This document shows, piece by piece, positions 24,233 through 32,872 of a DNA stretch of 42,564 bases. How positions within the stretch are numbered: position 1 is the stretch's first letter; every line of letters begins with the position of its first letter. The position numbers and the translations under genes are program-made. The notes under the pieces were generated by a model that saw nothing but the letters and a program-made list of their open reading frames with translations, was not told the DNA's origin and ran no database searches. The DNA is from an uncultured Oscillibacter sp. (GTDB taxonomy: Bacteria; Bacillota; Clostridia; Oscillospirales; Oscillospiraceae). The stretch lies in NCBI GenBank assembly GCA_910589315.1, contig CAJUTB010000023.1, positions 1 through 42,564 of the forward strand. The letters are read 5' to 3'.

Positions 24233-26188
24233 TCAGGCTTCTTCGCCGTTCTCCGTCTCGTCGAGAGCCGGAGTCAGCAGGGCACGAATGGAAAGGGAGA
24301 TCTTCTTCCGCTCCTCGTCCACCGCGGTGATTTTCACGTCCACGATCTGGCCTTCGGACAGAACATCGCCCGGCTTCTCAATCCGGCGGTCGGCAATCTG
24401 AGAAATGTGGATCAGGCCGTCCACGCCGGGAACCACCTCGGCAAACGCGCCGAAGTCGATCAGCTTCACAATGCGCACGGAAGCCACGTCACCCACGTTG
24501 TACTTGTCAATAAAGACCTGCCAGGGGTCAATGTTGTGGTCCTTGACGCCCAGGGAAATTTTGCGCTTCTCGGAGTCGAAGGAGATAACATAGACTTCCA
24601 TCGTGTCGCCCACCTTGCAAATCTCGGAAGGCGTCTTGATCCGGCTCCAGCTCAGCTCCGAAATATGTACCATGCCGTCTACGCCGCCGATGTCGACAAA
24701 TACGCCGTAGCTGGTCATGGACTTCACGGTTCCGGTGTAGCGCTTGCCCTGCTCAATGCTGGCCCAGATTTCCTCCTGTGCGGCGCGGCGGGCCTCGTCC
24801 GTGACAGAACGGATGGAACCCACCACCCGGCGGCGGGCGCGGTTCACTTCCGTGATGCGGAGCTGCACCTTCTGGCCCTTCATGGCAGAGAGGTCCGCGC
24901 CCCGGGGCTGGCCGCTCTGGGAAGCGGGCACGAACACCCGCACGCCCTTCACAGAGACGACAATGCCGCCCTTGTTCTCCTCCGTAACGGTGCCTTCCAG
25001 CACAACCTTTTCCTCAACGGCCTGCTCAATGTTCTCCCAAACTTTTACCGCATCCAGGCGTTTCTTGGAAAGCTCGGCATAGCCTTCCACATCGTTGACG
25101 CGGACGATGTACGTTTCGATTTCGTCGCCGACCTTCACCACGTCCTCCGGCTTGGCGGAAGGATCGTCGGTCAGTTCGCTGAGCTTGATGTAAGCCGCCT
25201 GTTTTGCGCCTACGTCCACCTGCACCTCCGTCGGAGTGATGGCGGTCACAATGCCGGTTACCTTCTCTCCTGTATTTAAAGTTTTGAAGGACTGATTCAG
25301 CAGTTCCTCAAAGGATTCCTCTTTGTTTTCTACCGCTTTGATTTCTTCGCTCATGGCTGCATATACCTCCTTAATGATGCCCGCAGGCGTGGAGGCGCCG
25401 GCCGTAAGGCCCGCAACCGAAACGCCCTCAAAAAAGTCCGGCGGAAGCTCGTCCGCGTTTTCAATCGAAAGAACCCGCGGGCAGTTCCTGGCACAGATTT
25501 CCGTCAGGTGCCTGGTATTGGCGCTTTTACGGTCGCCTACCACAACCATTGCGTCTGCTTCGGAGGCAATTTGGGCCGCCTCTGCCTGACGCTTATGCGT
25601 AGCATCACATATTGTATCAAATTTTTTTGCATTTGTACACTCTTTTTTTATGATTTTCCAAGAAGTTTCAAAAAGTTCACGAATACAGGTGGTCTGCGCC
25701 ATCACTAAAAAGGGTGTTTTTTGCTCCTCGGGATGCGTATTTAACCATTGCCGGACGGCCTCCGGCCCTTGCAGCACCAGAGTTTTCTTGCACCAGCTGG
25801 CCGCGGCCAGCACTTCCGGATGGTCCGGCTCGCCGATGAGGATGGGAATTCGTCCCTCCTCCTCCGCCTGGGCCGCAAGCCGCTGAATACGCCTCACATT
25901 TGGACAGGTTGCGTCCACACAGCGGACGCCCCGGGCCTCCAAGCCGTCTAAAACGCTCTTTAATTCCCCGTGAGAACGGATGAGAACGGTATCCCCGGCT
26001 TGCAGCGCATCCGGACCGGCCGCTTTCCGAAGGCCCAGCTGGTGAAGACGCTCCACAGCGTAACGGTTGTGAATCAGGTCGCCCAGCATCCAGCAGCCGC
26101 CGGATGCCTGCGCCGTTTTTTCCGCCAGATCTACGGCCCGCTGTACGCCGTAACAAAATCCCGCGCTCTTTGCCAAAATCACCCGCAC
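24233..26188 (-). CDS. ispH: IspH fused to ribosomal protein S1
   Basis: 651 residues. Residues 1-280 are IspH (HMBPP reductase, last MEP step): iron-sulfur cysteines C12 (SAGFCYGVQ), C95 (DATCPNV) and C194 (ICDATHKRQ), with H40, H73 and H123 of the active site and the STPAGI ending. An acidic linker (EEIKAVENKEESFEELLNQ) leads to four S1 domains, ending at a Glu-rich tail: GEKVTGIVTAI, EGTVTEENKGGIVV, YTGTVKSMTSYGVFVDIGGV, VASVRIVKLIDFGAFAEVVPG. This fusion is known in Clostridia; the S1 part is expected to be the cell's S1-like ribosomal protein. No stop, frameshift or internal ribosome binding site that would split it is evident. It overlaps plsC by ten bases. Confidence 0.96.
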   Translation of the reverse strand: MRVILAKSAGFCYGVQRAVDLAEKTAQASGGCWMLGDLIHNRYAVERLHQLGLRKAAGPDALQAGDTVLIRSHGELKSVLDGLEARGVRCVDATCPNVRRIQRLAAQAEEEGRIPILIGEPDHPEVLAAASWCKKTLVLQGPEAVRQWLNTHPEEQKTPFLVMAQTTCIRELFETSWKIIKKECTNAKKFDTICDATHKRQAEAAQIASEADAMVVVGDRKSANTRHLTEICARNCPRVLSIENADELPPDFFEGVSVAGLTAGASTPAGIIKEVYAAMSEEIKAVENKEESFEELLNQSFKTLNTGEKVTGIVTAITPTEVQVDVGAKQAAYIKLSELTDDPSAKPEDVVKVGDEIETYIVRVNDVEGYAELSKKRLDAVKVWENIEQAVEEKVVLEGTVTEENKGGIVVSVKGVRVFVPASQSGQPRGADLSAMKGQKVQLRITEVNRARRRVVGSIRSVTDEARRAAQEEIWASIEQGKRYTGTVKSMTSYGVFVDIGGVDGMVHISELSWSRIKTPSEICKVGDTMEVYVISFDSEKRKISLGVKDHNIDPWQVFIDKYNVGDVASVRIVKLIDFGAFAEVVPGVDGLIHISQIADRRIEKPGDVLSEGQIVDVKITAVDEERKKISLSIRALLTPALDETENGEEA

Positions 26189-26820
26189 AACGGTTTCCCT
26201 CCGACCATCTGTCCGCCTAATGCGTAAGCCTCTTTCAAAATATCGTCGGCAATCTGCTGCATCTCCTCGGAGGTTCCCCGCCGTCCGGTGTAGTGCGGTT
26301 CATAGGGTTCTCCGAAAATAATGCGGGTCCGGTGGAATAACTTCTTCTCGCCATCCACAAATACCGGGACCAAAATCGCGCCGGTTCGTACGCCGATCAT
26401 AGCGGCTCCCGCCTTTGCGTGGGCGGGCAGGCCGTCGGTGTAGCCGATGCCGTTGTGAATGGTGGTTCCCTCTGGGAAAATCAGAAGGTTGTCGCCGCTT
26501 TTGATGGCCTGCATGGACATTTTTACCGAGCTGAGGTCGTTGTTCCCCCGGCTGACGGGAAAGGCCCCTACCTTCCGCAAGATCCAGCCCAGAAGGGGGT
26601 TTTTGAAAAGCTCGGCTTTGGCCATGATGTGCAGGCGGTAGTTAACCGGCAGCTTCAGCGCGACAAGGATGGGGTCCCAGTTGCTGGCATGGTTCGGACA
26701 GAGCAGAACGCCGCTTTTCGGCAGGCGTTCCAGTCCCTCTACGGAAACGGGATGCAGCACGTCTGCGATGAAACCTACTACATAATAAATAAAAACGAAC
26801 AGCCCGTTAAATGGCTTCAT
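26179..26820 (-). CDS. plsC: 1-acyl-sn-glycerol-3-phosphate acyltransferase
   Basis: 213 residues. Adds the second acyl chain to lysophosphatidate in phospholipid synthesis. Seen: an N-terminal hydrophobic helix (GLFVFIYYVVGFIADVL), the HX4D motif in NHASNWDP, KVGAFPVSR and FPEGTT. The start is the ATG at 26818-26820, overlapping cmk by 14 bases. Clostridial operons of cmk-plsC-ispH/rpsA are common. Confidence 0.94.
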   Translation of the reverse strand: MKPFNGLFVFIYYVVGFIADVLHPVSVEGLERLPKSGVLLCPNHASNWDPILVALKLPVNYRLHIMAKAELFKNPLLGWILRKVGAFPVSRGNNDLSSVKMSMQAIKSGDNLLIFPEGTTIHNGIGYTDGLPAHAKAGAAMIGVRTGAILVPVFVDGEKKLFHRTRIIFGEPYEPHYTGRRGTSEEMQQIADDILKEAYALGGQMVGGKPLCG

Positions 26821-27493
26821 GCACGTTGCCCCTTTCCTGGACGATTTTTAACAGAGCGTCCAAACTCTCCTGAAAATTCAAGGTTGTAGTGTCCAGCAGC
26901 ACGGCGTCCGCCGCCTGCTGCAACGGCGCCGCGCTGCGGTGTGTGTCCCGCCAGTCTCGTTCTTCGATTTCCCGCAGGACTTCTTCATAAGGCTGCGGCG
27001 TTCCGCGGCGTTCCAGCTCCAGCATCCGGCGGTGTGCCCGCGCCTGGGCGGAGGCTGTCAGAAAAATTTTGACCTCCGCGTCCGGCAGAACCACCGTCCC
27101 GATGTCCCGCCCGTCCATCACTACGCTGTGGGTTCTGGCGAGTTCCCGCTGCATTTCCAGCAGATAGGACCGCACGGCGGGAATGGCGGATACGGACGAC
27201 GTATACTGCGACACCTCCGGCAGACGGATTTCCTCCGTCACGTCCCGGCCGTTCAAAAACATCCGCTGCCGGCTGTTCTCATAGCGTAATTCCACTTGCA
27301 GGCGCGGCAGTTCAGCGGCGACCGCCTCAGTGTTTGCAGGGTCCGCGCCGCATTTCCAGATATGCAGGCCGATGGTACGGTAAATGGCTCCGGTGTCGAC
27401 GTAAATACATCCTAACGCGGCGGCGGCGGCTTGGGCAAGCGTGCTTTTACCGGCCCCTGAAGGTCCGTCGATGGCAATGCGGATGATGCTCAT
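26807..27493 (-). CDS. cmk: Cytidylate kinase
   Basis: 228 residues. Phosphorylates CMP and dCMP. Seen: AIDGPSGAGKSTLAQ (P-loop), YVDTGAIYRTIGL, VMDGRDIGTVVLPDAEVKIFLTAS and the insert with RRGTPQPYEEVLREIEERDWRDT. ATGA overlap with the flavoprotein gene upstream. Confidence 0.96.
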   Translation of the reverse strand: MSIIRIAIDGPSGAGKSTLAQAAAAALGCIYVDTGAIYRTIGLHIWKCGADPANTEAVAAELPRLQVELRYENSRQRMFLNGRDVTEEIRLPEVSQYTSSVSAIPAVRSYLLEMQRELARTHSVVMDGRDIGTVVLPDAEVKIFLTASAQARAHRRMLELERRGTPQPYEEVLREIEERDWRDTHRSAAPLQQAADAVLLDTTTLNFQESLDALLKIVQERGNVHEAI

Positions 27494-28755
27494 AATGTCC
27501 CTCCCTGCGCCTCGCGGCGCGTGGTATCTTTGGTGGTTTTCGCGGCGGCCGCTCCGGCGGCCCGGCCGGTGGCCCAGGCGATTTGCAGATTGAATCCGCC
27601 GGTATAAGCGTCTGCGTCCAAAATTTCACCTGCAAAGTATAATCCCTTTACAATCTTTGATTCCATGGTGGTTGGGTTGACTTCTCCAACCTTTATGCCG
27701 CCGGACGTGACTATGGCGTCCGTTTCCGGCATAGGAGCCGCAATCTCAATGGAAAACCCTTTGAGTGTTTGAAGAAGCGTTTCCCGCTGCGGGCGGGTGA
27801 TATCGTGGACCTTTTGATGGAACGGAATTCCACAACGCGCCACGACTACCGGAATGATTTTCTGGGGAAGCAGATCGTTTAAGGCGTTTCCAAAGTCGTG
27901 ATTTGCGTATTTGCCGAAATCCGACAGCAGACGCCGATCCAGCTGCGGGGCGTCCAGAGCCGGTTTCAGATCAATTTCCAAACGGTAAGTTTTTTTGTCG
28001 AAATGCCGCATATGCGCCGAAGCCGACAATACCAGCGGGCCGCTGACGCCGAAGTGTGTAAACAATAACTCGCCAAAATCGGTGTAGATTTTTTTTCCGT
28101 TCTCGAAAACCGCCAGTCCGACGTTACGAAGGCTTAACCCTTGCAGTTCAGCGCATCCGGCTGATTGCAGCGGCACCAGGGAACCCCGCAGTGGCGTAAC
28201 CGTATGCCCCGCCGCCGCGGCCAGAAGATGTCCTTCTCCGGTGGAGCCGGTGGCCGGATAGGACACGCCTCCGGTAGCCAAAATAACGGCTTCCGCCGGA
28301 TAGCGGCTGCTTGTGCCTGTTACGCCTTGGATGGTATTGCTTGAAATTTCCAATGCCGTTGCGCGGTCCCGTACAATGGAAACTTTCAATTTCCGTAAAC
28401 GCCGTTCCAAGGCCGCGCTGATGTCAAACGCCCGGTCGCTGACCGGGAAGACCCGGTTTCCCCGCTCTGTTTTCAAAGGGACGCCAAGCGATTCAAAAAA
28501 AGCCATTGTATCCCGTCCATCAAAGCGAGAGAAAGCGCTGTAAAGGAATTTTCCATTACAAGGAACGTTTGACAGAAGTTCTTCCGGACCGGCGTTGTTT
28601 GTTACGTTGCAGCGGCCTTTTCCGGTGATGTTCAGTTTCTTGCCTAAACGCTCGTTTGGCTCCAAAAGAGTGACAAAAGCCCCTCCCTCTGCCGCTGTAA
28701 TGGCAGCCATCATTCCAGCGGCCCCGCCGCCGATTACCAAAACTTTTTTATTCAT
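27490..28755 (-). CDS. BaiN/HI0933-family NAD(P)/FAD-dependent oxidoreductase
   Basis: 421 residues. Seen: the Rossmann motif VLVIGGGAAGMMAAI at the N-terminus, NVTNNAGPEELL, LATGGVSYPATGSTGEGH and the C-terminal LYFAGEILDADAYTGGFNLQIAWATGRAAG, all typical of the HI0933-like group. One member, BaiN, reduces a bile acid intermediate; most have no known substrate, so no bile acid role should be assumed. The ATG at 28753-28755 follows the regulator gene with an eight-base overlap. Confidence 0.9.
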   Translation of the reverse strand: MNKKVLVIGGGAAGMMAAITAAEGGAFVTLLEPNERLGKKLNITGKGRCNVTNNAGPEELLSNVPCNGKFLYSAFSRFDGRDTMAFFESLGVPLKTERGNRVFPVSDRAFDISAALERRLRKLKVSIVRDRATALEISSNTIQGVTGTSSRYPAEAVILATGGVSYPATGSTGEGHLLAAAAGHTVTPLRGSLVPLQSAGCAELQGLSLRNVGLAVFENGKKIYTDFGELLFTHFGVSGPLVLSASAHMRHFDKKTYRLEIDLKPALDAPQLDRRLLSDFGKYANHDFGNALNDLLPQKIIPVVVARCGIPFHQKVHDITRPQRETLLQTLKGFSIEIAAPMPETDAIVTSGGIKVGEVNPTTMESKIVKGLYFAGEILDADAYTGGFNLQIAWATGRAAGAAAAKTTKDTTRREAQGGTL

Positions 28756-29614
28756 CGTCCATTTTTCCAAACACGCCGTATTCGTTCCAAATGTCTTCCA
28801 GTTCTGCAAAGGTCGCGGAAACATCCTCTCCTCTGCGGCTCGCTAACGCAACCAGTAGCGCATTGATCAGCGACAGCGGCGCAACCATCGAGTCCACAAA
28901 GGAGATCATTTCGCAGGGGGCCAGCAGAGCCCCGTCGGACATCTGATAGATTGGCGAGAGCGTGTTGTCCGTGATTGCAACAATTCCCGCCCCCCGGTCC
29001 CGGGCGAATTTCACCGTATTTACGGTAATTCTGGAATACCGCGGAAAGCTGATAGCCATCATAACGTCCTCTTTCCCAATGCGGAAAAGCTGCTCGAAGA
29101 TCTCGCCTGCGGAGCTGGACTGCACCAGTGAAACATTCTGAAAAAGCAAATGCATATAGAAATGCAGATAACCCGCCACGAAAGAAGACGACCGGACGCC
29201 TAAAATGTAGATGTGCTTTGCGGCCCAGATGCGGTCAACGACCCGGTTAAAATCCTCCCGGTCCGCTTCGCTGACCACCTGCCGGAGTTTGTCAATGTCC
29301 GATTGCAGCACCGCGCCCAGCAGGTCCTGGCTGGAAAAAATATTCCCCGCCGCTTGAATCCGCTGGGTGGAGGTCAGACGGCTTCGCAGCATTTCCTGTA
29401 AAGCCCGCTGCATGTTCGGATAGCCGTCATACCCCAATTCAAAGGCAAACCGTACAACGGTGGATTCGCTGACGCCCACCAGGCCGCCCAGCCGGTTCGC
29501 CGTCATAAAGGCCGCTTTGTCAGCGTGCTCCAGAATATAATCTGCAATGCGTTTTTGTCCTCTGGAAAATTCACTCCGTTTGCTTTCGATTGTATGTAAA
29601 ATACTCTTAGCCAC
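28748..29614 (-). CDS. MurR/RpiR-family transcription regulator
   Basis: 288 residues. Seen: an N-terminal helix-turn-helix (FMTANRLGGLVGVSESTVVRFAFELGYDG region, about residues 34-62) and a C-terminal SIS domain (IYILGVRSSSFVAGYLHFYM, MMAISFPRYSRITVNTVKFARD). SIS domains bind phosphosugars; the ligand is unknown. The start codon is GTG at 29612-29614. No sugar or muropeptide gene is adjacent; it heads an operon with a flavoprotein, cmk, plsC and ispH-rpsA, which is an odd place for this regulator class. Confidence 0.9.
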   Translation of the reverse strand: MAKSILHTIESKRSEFSRGQKRIADYILEHADKAAFMTANRLGGLVGVSESTVVRFAFELGYDGYPNMQRALQEMLRSRLTSTQRIQAAGNIFSSQDLLGAVLQSDIDKLRQVVSEADREDFNRVVDRIWAAKHIYILGVRSSSFVAGYLHFYMHLLFQNVSLVQSSSAGEIFEQLFRIGKEDVMMAISFPRYSRITVNTVKFARDRGAGIVAITDNTLSPIYQMSDGALLAPCEMISFVDSMVAPLSLINALLVALASRRGEDVSATFAELEDIWNEYGVFGKMDDE

Positions 29615-29632
29615 GCCGTTTCCCTCTTTTTG

Positions 29633-29659
29633 AAGCGGCCTGAAAGGGTCAGGCCGCTT
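29633..29659 (-). promoter_or_regulatory. Perfect 11-bp hairpin in the rpiR-type gene's leader
   Basis: Perfect inverted repeat AAGCGGCCTGA / TCAGGCCGCTT with a 5-nt loop. On the minus strand it is followed by CAAAAAG, not T residues, so it does not look like a terminator for ispA. It falls about 7 nt into the transcript predicted from the promoter at 29673-29678 and ends about 18 nt before the GTG start, upstream of AGAGGG. A 5' stabilising or regulatory hairpin is plausible. Confidence 0.5.
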
Positions 29660-29672
29660 GTCGTTCTCTTTT

Positions 29673-29695
29673 ATTGTACCACAAAGCGGATAGAA
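29673..29695 (-). promoter_or_regulatory. Extended -10 promoter of the rpiR-cmk-rpsA operon
   Basis: Minus strand TGGTACAAT with TACAAT at 29673-29678. The best-spaced -35 hexamer is poor, so this would be an extended -10 promoter. A second option, TTGACC-N16-TATGAA slightly upstream (from 29718-29723), cannot be excluded. No terminator was found between ispA and here. Confidence 0.45.
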
Positions 29696-29730
29696 TTCAT
29701 ACGCATTTTTTCAGAAGGGTCAAACCGGTT

Positions 29731-30627
29731 TCACTTGGTCCGCTCTGCAAGACGGTCCGCCAGCGCGCAGAGAAACGCCGTGCCGCCCGGCCAGACGCCA
29801 GCGCAGAGTGCCTCCTTCGCCTGGGCCGTATAAGCCAGCACCCGGCGGGCGCACTCCTCCACGCCTAAGAGCGTAACATAAGTGGTTTTGCAGTTTGCCG
29901 CGTCCGAACCGACGGGCTTTCCCAACGTTTCCGTAGTGGAGGTTGCATCCAGAATATCGTCTTGAATCTGGAATGCCAGCCCTAAATTTGTGGCGTAGTT
30001 TCGAGCCGCGTCCATACAGGAATCGTCGACCGCCCGGCGGCCCATGGAGGCCGCAACGCCCATCATACACGCCGCCCGCAGGAGGGCTCCGGTTTTCTTG
30101 TCATTGATGGCGGTAAGCTGTTCCTCTGTGCGGGGGGCTTCCGCAGGAAGGGTGTCCCAGTACTGCCCGCCGCACATCCCCTCCAAACCGGCGGCCTCGG
30201 CCAGCAGCTTGGCCGCCAGGGCTTTAGAGGCCCCGCCGCCGTGCCGCCATACGCCTTCGGCGGACAGCACCGTTTGAAATGCCGCTGCTTGCAGCGCGTC
30301 GCCCGCCAGCGTGGCGGTACACTCCCCGAAAATCTTGTGGCTAGTCGGCTTGCCGCGGCGCAGGTCGTCGTTATCCATACAGGGAAGATCGTCATGAATC
30401 AGCGAGTAGGTGTGAAGCATCTCCACTCCACAGCCGAAATCTAAACCTTCTTCCAGGGTTCCCCCTGCCGCCTCGCAGAATTTCATCGTTAAAACAGGCC
30501 GGATGCGTTTACCGCCTGCAAGGAGGCTGTAACGCATGGCTTCAGCCAGTCCGCCGCCGGGGAAAAACGCCGCCAGACGGTTTTCCGTCAACTGGCGGGC
30601 CGCGTCCAATTCTTTTGTAAAATCCAT
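29731..30627 (-). CDS. ispA: Polyprenyl synthetase, IspA-like (farnesyl diphosphate synthase)
   Basis: 298 residues. Joins IPP and DMAPP into longer prenyl diphosphates. Seen: first Asp-rich motif DDLPCMDNDDLRRGKPTSH, the region LAGDALQAAAFQTVL, and the second motif FQIQDDILDATS. The two residues before the first motif (S-L-I-H) fit a short-chain type such as geranyl/farnesyl synthase, but chain length cannot be settled by eye. It follows xseA-xseB as in many bacteria; dxs, often next, is not here. Confidence 0.94.
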   Translation of the reverse strand: MDFTKELDAARQLTENRLAAFFPGGGLAEAMRYSLLAGGKRIRPVLTMKFCEAAGGTLEEGLDFGCGVEMLHTYSLIHDDLPCMDNDDLRRGKPTSHKIFGECTATLAGDALQAAAFQTVLSAEGVWRHGGGASKALAAKLLAEAAGLEGMCGGQYWDTLPAEAPRTEEQLTAINDKKTGALLRAACMMGVAASMGRRAVDDSCMDAARNYATNLGLAFQIQDDILDATSTTETLGKPVGSDAANCKTTYVTLLGVEECARRVLAYTAQAKEALCAGVWPGGTAFLCALADRLAERTK

Positions 30628-30630
30628 GAT

Positions 30631-30873
30631 TTACCCCTCTTCCGCTCCGGATTCAAACGGCAGCTCCACCGGTGCGCCGTCAGACCCCTTCATCAGCTTG
30701 ACAACCTGCTGTTCCGCCTGATCCAGCTCCTTGGAACAGGCGGAAATTAACCTGGTTCCCTCCTCAAACAAGGACAGGGAATCCGAAAGCTGTACGTCGC
30801 CTTTTTCCAATGCCGCCACGATTTCTTCCAGGCGGGCGATCTGCTGTTCAAACGACATCTTTTTCTCGCTCAT
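30631..30873 (-). CDS. xseB: Exonuclease VII small subunit
   Basis: 80 residues. Seen: FEQQIARLEEIVAALEKGD, SLSLFEEGTRLISACSKELDQAEQQV, the complete helical pattern of XseB, with an extra acidic tail after residue 65. It assembles in several copies around XseA. ATGA overlap with xseA; AAAAGGAGAC upstream of its ATG. Confidence 0.95.
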   Translation of the reverse strand: MSEKKMSFEQQIARLEEIVAALEKGDVQLSDSLSLFEEGTRLISACSKELDQAEQQVVKLMKGSDGAPVELPFESGAEEG

Positions 30874-32087
30874 TGCTCTGTCTCCTTTTGATAGGTCTGC
30901 TGTACAACGCAGGTAAAACCGCCGTCGCCCAGCGTAACGGATACCGTTTCTCCGGCGGTGGTGTCGTGATAACTCCGCAGGATTTGCCCGGACGGCCCCC
31001 GGACCATGGCGTAGCCCCGCCGGAAAACGCTCAGAGGACTCATAGCGTCCAGCGCAGCCGCCAAGGTGGAGAACTGCGCCCGTTTCTGGGAAATCTGCCG
31101 GCTGGAAAGGTCGGATAACCGCTGCTGAAGATGCGCCAGCTCCATCCGTTTGTCCTGAACATAGCTCAGGTGATTCTGCATCACCCGCGCAGCCGCCAGG
31201 GCATCCAGACGCTGCCGGAGAGCCGTAAGGCGGGCGGTCTGCGTCTGTTCCATGCGCACAGCGGAACTTCTCAGCCAGCGCAGCAATTCTGTCTGGTCCG
31301 GCACGGCGATTTCCGCCGCATTGGAGGGCGTTGAAGCGCGGGCATCCGCGACAAAATCGGATATGGTTACATCCGGTTCGTGGCCGACGGCGGAGATGAC
31401 CGGCAGTTCGGATTCGTAGACCGCCCGGGCTACGCGCTCGTCGTTAAAGGCCCACAAATCCTCAATGGAACCGCCGCCCCGGCCCGTGATGATCACATCA
31501 CCGATTTTCCAGCGGTTTGCGTAGCGGATGGCTCCGGCAATCTCCGGCGGGGCCTCCGCGCCCTGGACGCGGACGGGTAATAAAATAACCTTTGCCAGCG
31601 GATAACGCCGGTTCAAAATCCGAATCATATCATGGACCGCCGCTCCGGCGGATGAGGTGACAATGGCGATTTTTTCCGGGAAACGGGGCAGAGGCTTTTT
31701 GTGCGCCGGGTCAAACAGTCCCTGCGCATGGAGCTTGGCTTTCAACTGTTCAAAAGCTACCGCTAAATCTCCCACGCCCTCCGGCGTAATGGCGTTGCAG
31801 TAAAGCTGATAGGCTCCATCCCGCGGAAAAACGGTCACGCGGCCTTGCAGAATGACTTTCATGCCGTTCTCCGGCCGGAAACGCAGCCTGGACGCCTGCC
31901 CGCGGAACATGACGCAGCGCAAAGCTCCTTCGGGGTCCTTGAGGGTAAAATAATGATGTCCCGAGGGATATACCTTATAATTGGACAGCTCGCCCCGAAC
32001 GTAAAGGTTTTGAAGGTCCGGACTGCCGTCTAAAATTGTTTTGATGTTTTGATTCAGCTCTGTGACGCTGAAGATATGTTGCTGCAT
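30870..32087 (-). CDS. xseA: Exonuclease VII large subunit
   Basis: 405 residues. Degrades single-stranded DNA from both ends. Seen: an N-terminal OB-fold (LYVRGELSNYKVYPSGHHYFTLKD), the catalytic core with TSSAGAAVHDMI, ITGRGGGSIEDLWAFNDE, SAVGHEPDVTISDFVADARASTPSNAAE and a coiled-coil region after about residue 260 that binds XseB. The ATG at 32085-32087 is behind a textbook AAAGGAGG; the open frame upstream runs into the neighbouring gene and is not used. Confidence 0.96.
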   Translation of the reverse strand: MQQHIFSVTELNQNIKTILDGSPDLQNLYVRGELSNYKVYPSGHHYFTLKDPEGALRCVMFRGQASRLRFRPENGMKVILQGRVTVFPRDGAYQLYCNAITPEGVGDLAVAFEQLKAKLHAQGLFDPAHKKPLPRFPEKIAIVTSSAGAAVHDMIRILNRRYPLAKVILLPVRVQGAEAPPEIAGAIRYANRWKIGDVIITGRGGGSIEDLWAFNDERVARAVYESELPVISAVGHEPDVTISDFVADARASTPSNAAEIAVPDQTELLRWLRSSAVRMEQTQTARLTALRQRLDALAAARVMQNHLSYVQDKRMELAHLQQRLSDLSSRQISQKRAQFSTLAAALDAMSPLSVFRRGYAMVRGPSGQILRSYHDTTAGETVSVTLGDGGFTCVVQQTYQKETEQ

Positions 32088-32112
32088 AAAACCTCCTTTG
32101 CCGGCTCTCCTG

Positions 32113-32787
32113 TCACCGGCGGCCGGTATAACGGTACGGTCTCCGGCGGGAGGCCTTTCGCAGAAGATGAATTGCCCAGCCAATGCGAAATGCACACACC
32201 ATCGCCGGTATAATCAAGAGGAATACCGCGGCGTTGCGGTTGTCCAGTCTGGCGCGGCAGGTTGTTTCGTAAGTCAAGAGGTCCTTTCCGTTGAGACGAA
32301 AGGCGTATATGGAGCGGCTGCGGCGGCCTTCTGCATATAGAAGCTCCACAGCGTCGCCTGCCTGCGCTTCTTCGGAAATCGCTTTTCCCGGGAAATCCAG
32401 GAAGGTCAGGCCGACATAGGAAACGGCGTCGTTTTGGAGGTAAATCCGGTAATTGTCCAGCCCTCGCCGCGGAATGACGCGGATGGAAGCGAAGGTTCCT
32501 TCCACCTCCGCCAACTCCTCACGGGGCAGAGGCGCGGAAATCGCGTAAATAAAATAACACTGAAAAAGTCCCGCCGCCAAAACAAACAAACCGCCCAGCG
32601 CCAGCGGAAGGGGTTCTCTGTCAAACCGGAGGATGACCGGAATGACCCCCAGCATTAAAAGCAGAATTGCCAGGAGGTTTAACCAATCATAGTCCCCAGC
32701 CAGACAAAAACCGCCCAGAATCATACCGGCAGCCAATGGCATATATGCCAAAAGTCCCCGAATCAACGAAACGATTTTCCCAGTCAT
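32113..32787 (-). CDS. Conserved membrane protein, unknown function
   Basis: 224 residues. Seen: three N-terminal membrane helices (LAYMPLAAGMILGGFCL, LNLLAILLLMLGVIPVIL, LALGGLFVLAAGLFQCYFIY), a roughly 90-residue soluble part with beta-rich character (EVEGTFASIRVIPRRGLDNYRIYL, SYVGLTFLDFPGK, GDAVELLYAEGRRSRSIYAF), and a last helix (AVFLLIIPAMVCAFRIGWAIHLL). I do not recognise a named family. The ATG at 32785-32787 is preferred over a GTG nine codons upstream. It lies between nusB and xseA. Confidence 0.75.
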   Translation of the reverse strand: MTGKIVSLIRGLLAYMPLAAGMILGGFCLAGDYDWLNLLAILLLMLGVIPVILRFDREPLPLALGGLFVLAAGLFQCYFIYAISAPLPREELAEVEGTFASIRVIPRRGLDNYRIYLQNDAVSYVGLTFLDFPGKAISEEAQAGDAVELLYAEGRRSRSIYAFRLNGKDLLTYETTCRARLDNRNAAVFLLIIPAMVCAFRIGWAIHLLRKASRRRPYRYTGRR

Positions 32788-32821
32788 CGCAAGTCTCTCC
32801 CTCCGTCCGCCCACGGAAAGA

Positions 32822-32863
32822 GGCAGAGCCGGAAAAGCGGTTTTTCACCGCCTCCGCTCTGCC
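32822..32863 (-). terminator. Hairpin between nusB and the membrane protein gene
   Basis: Minus strand: GGCAGAGC ... GGCTCTGCC pairing with inner GGCGG/CCGC pairing, and a T-containing tail (TCTTTCC). It lies 10 bp after the nusB stop. The tail is weak, so it may be a partial terminator or attenuator. Confidence 0.4.
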
Positions 32864-32872
32864 AGTTTACAC

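Noticed and set aside
23303..25279. 658-codon open frame on the plus strand
   Set aside because: It lies antisense to the CoA-transferase and ispH-rpsA genes, crosses their promoter and terminator, and has no family motif. GC-rich third positions produce such shadows.
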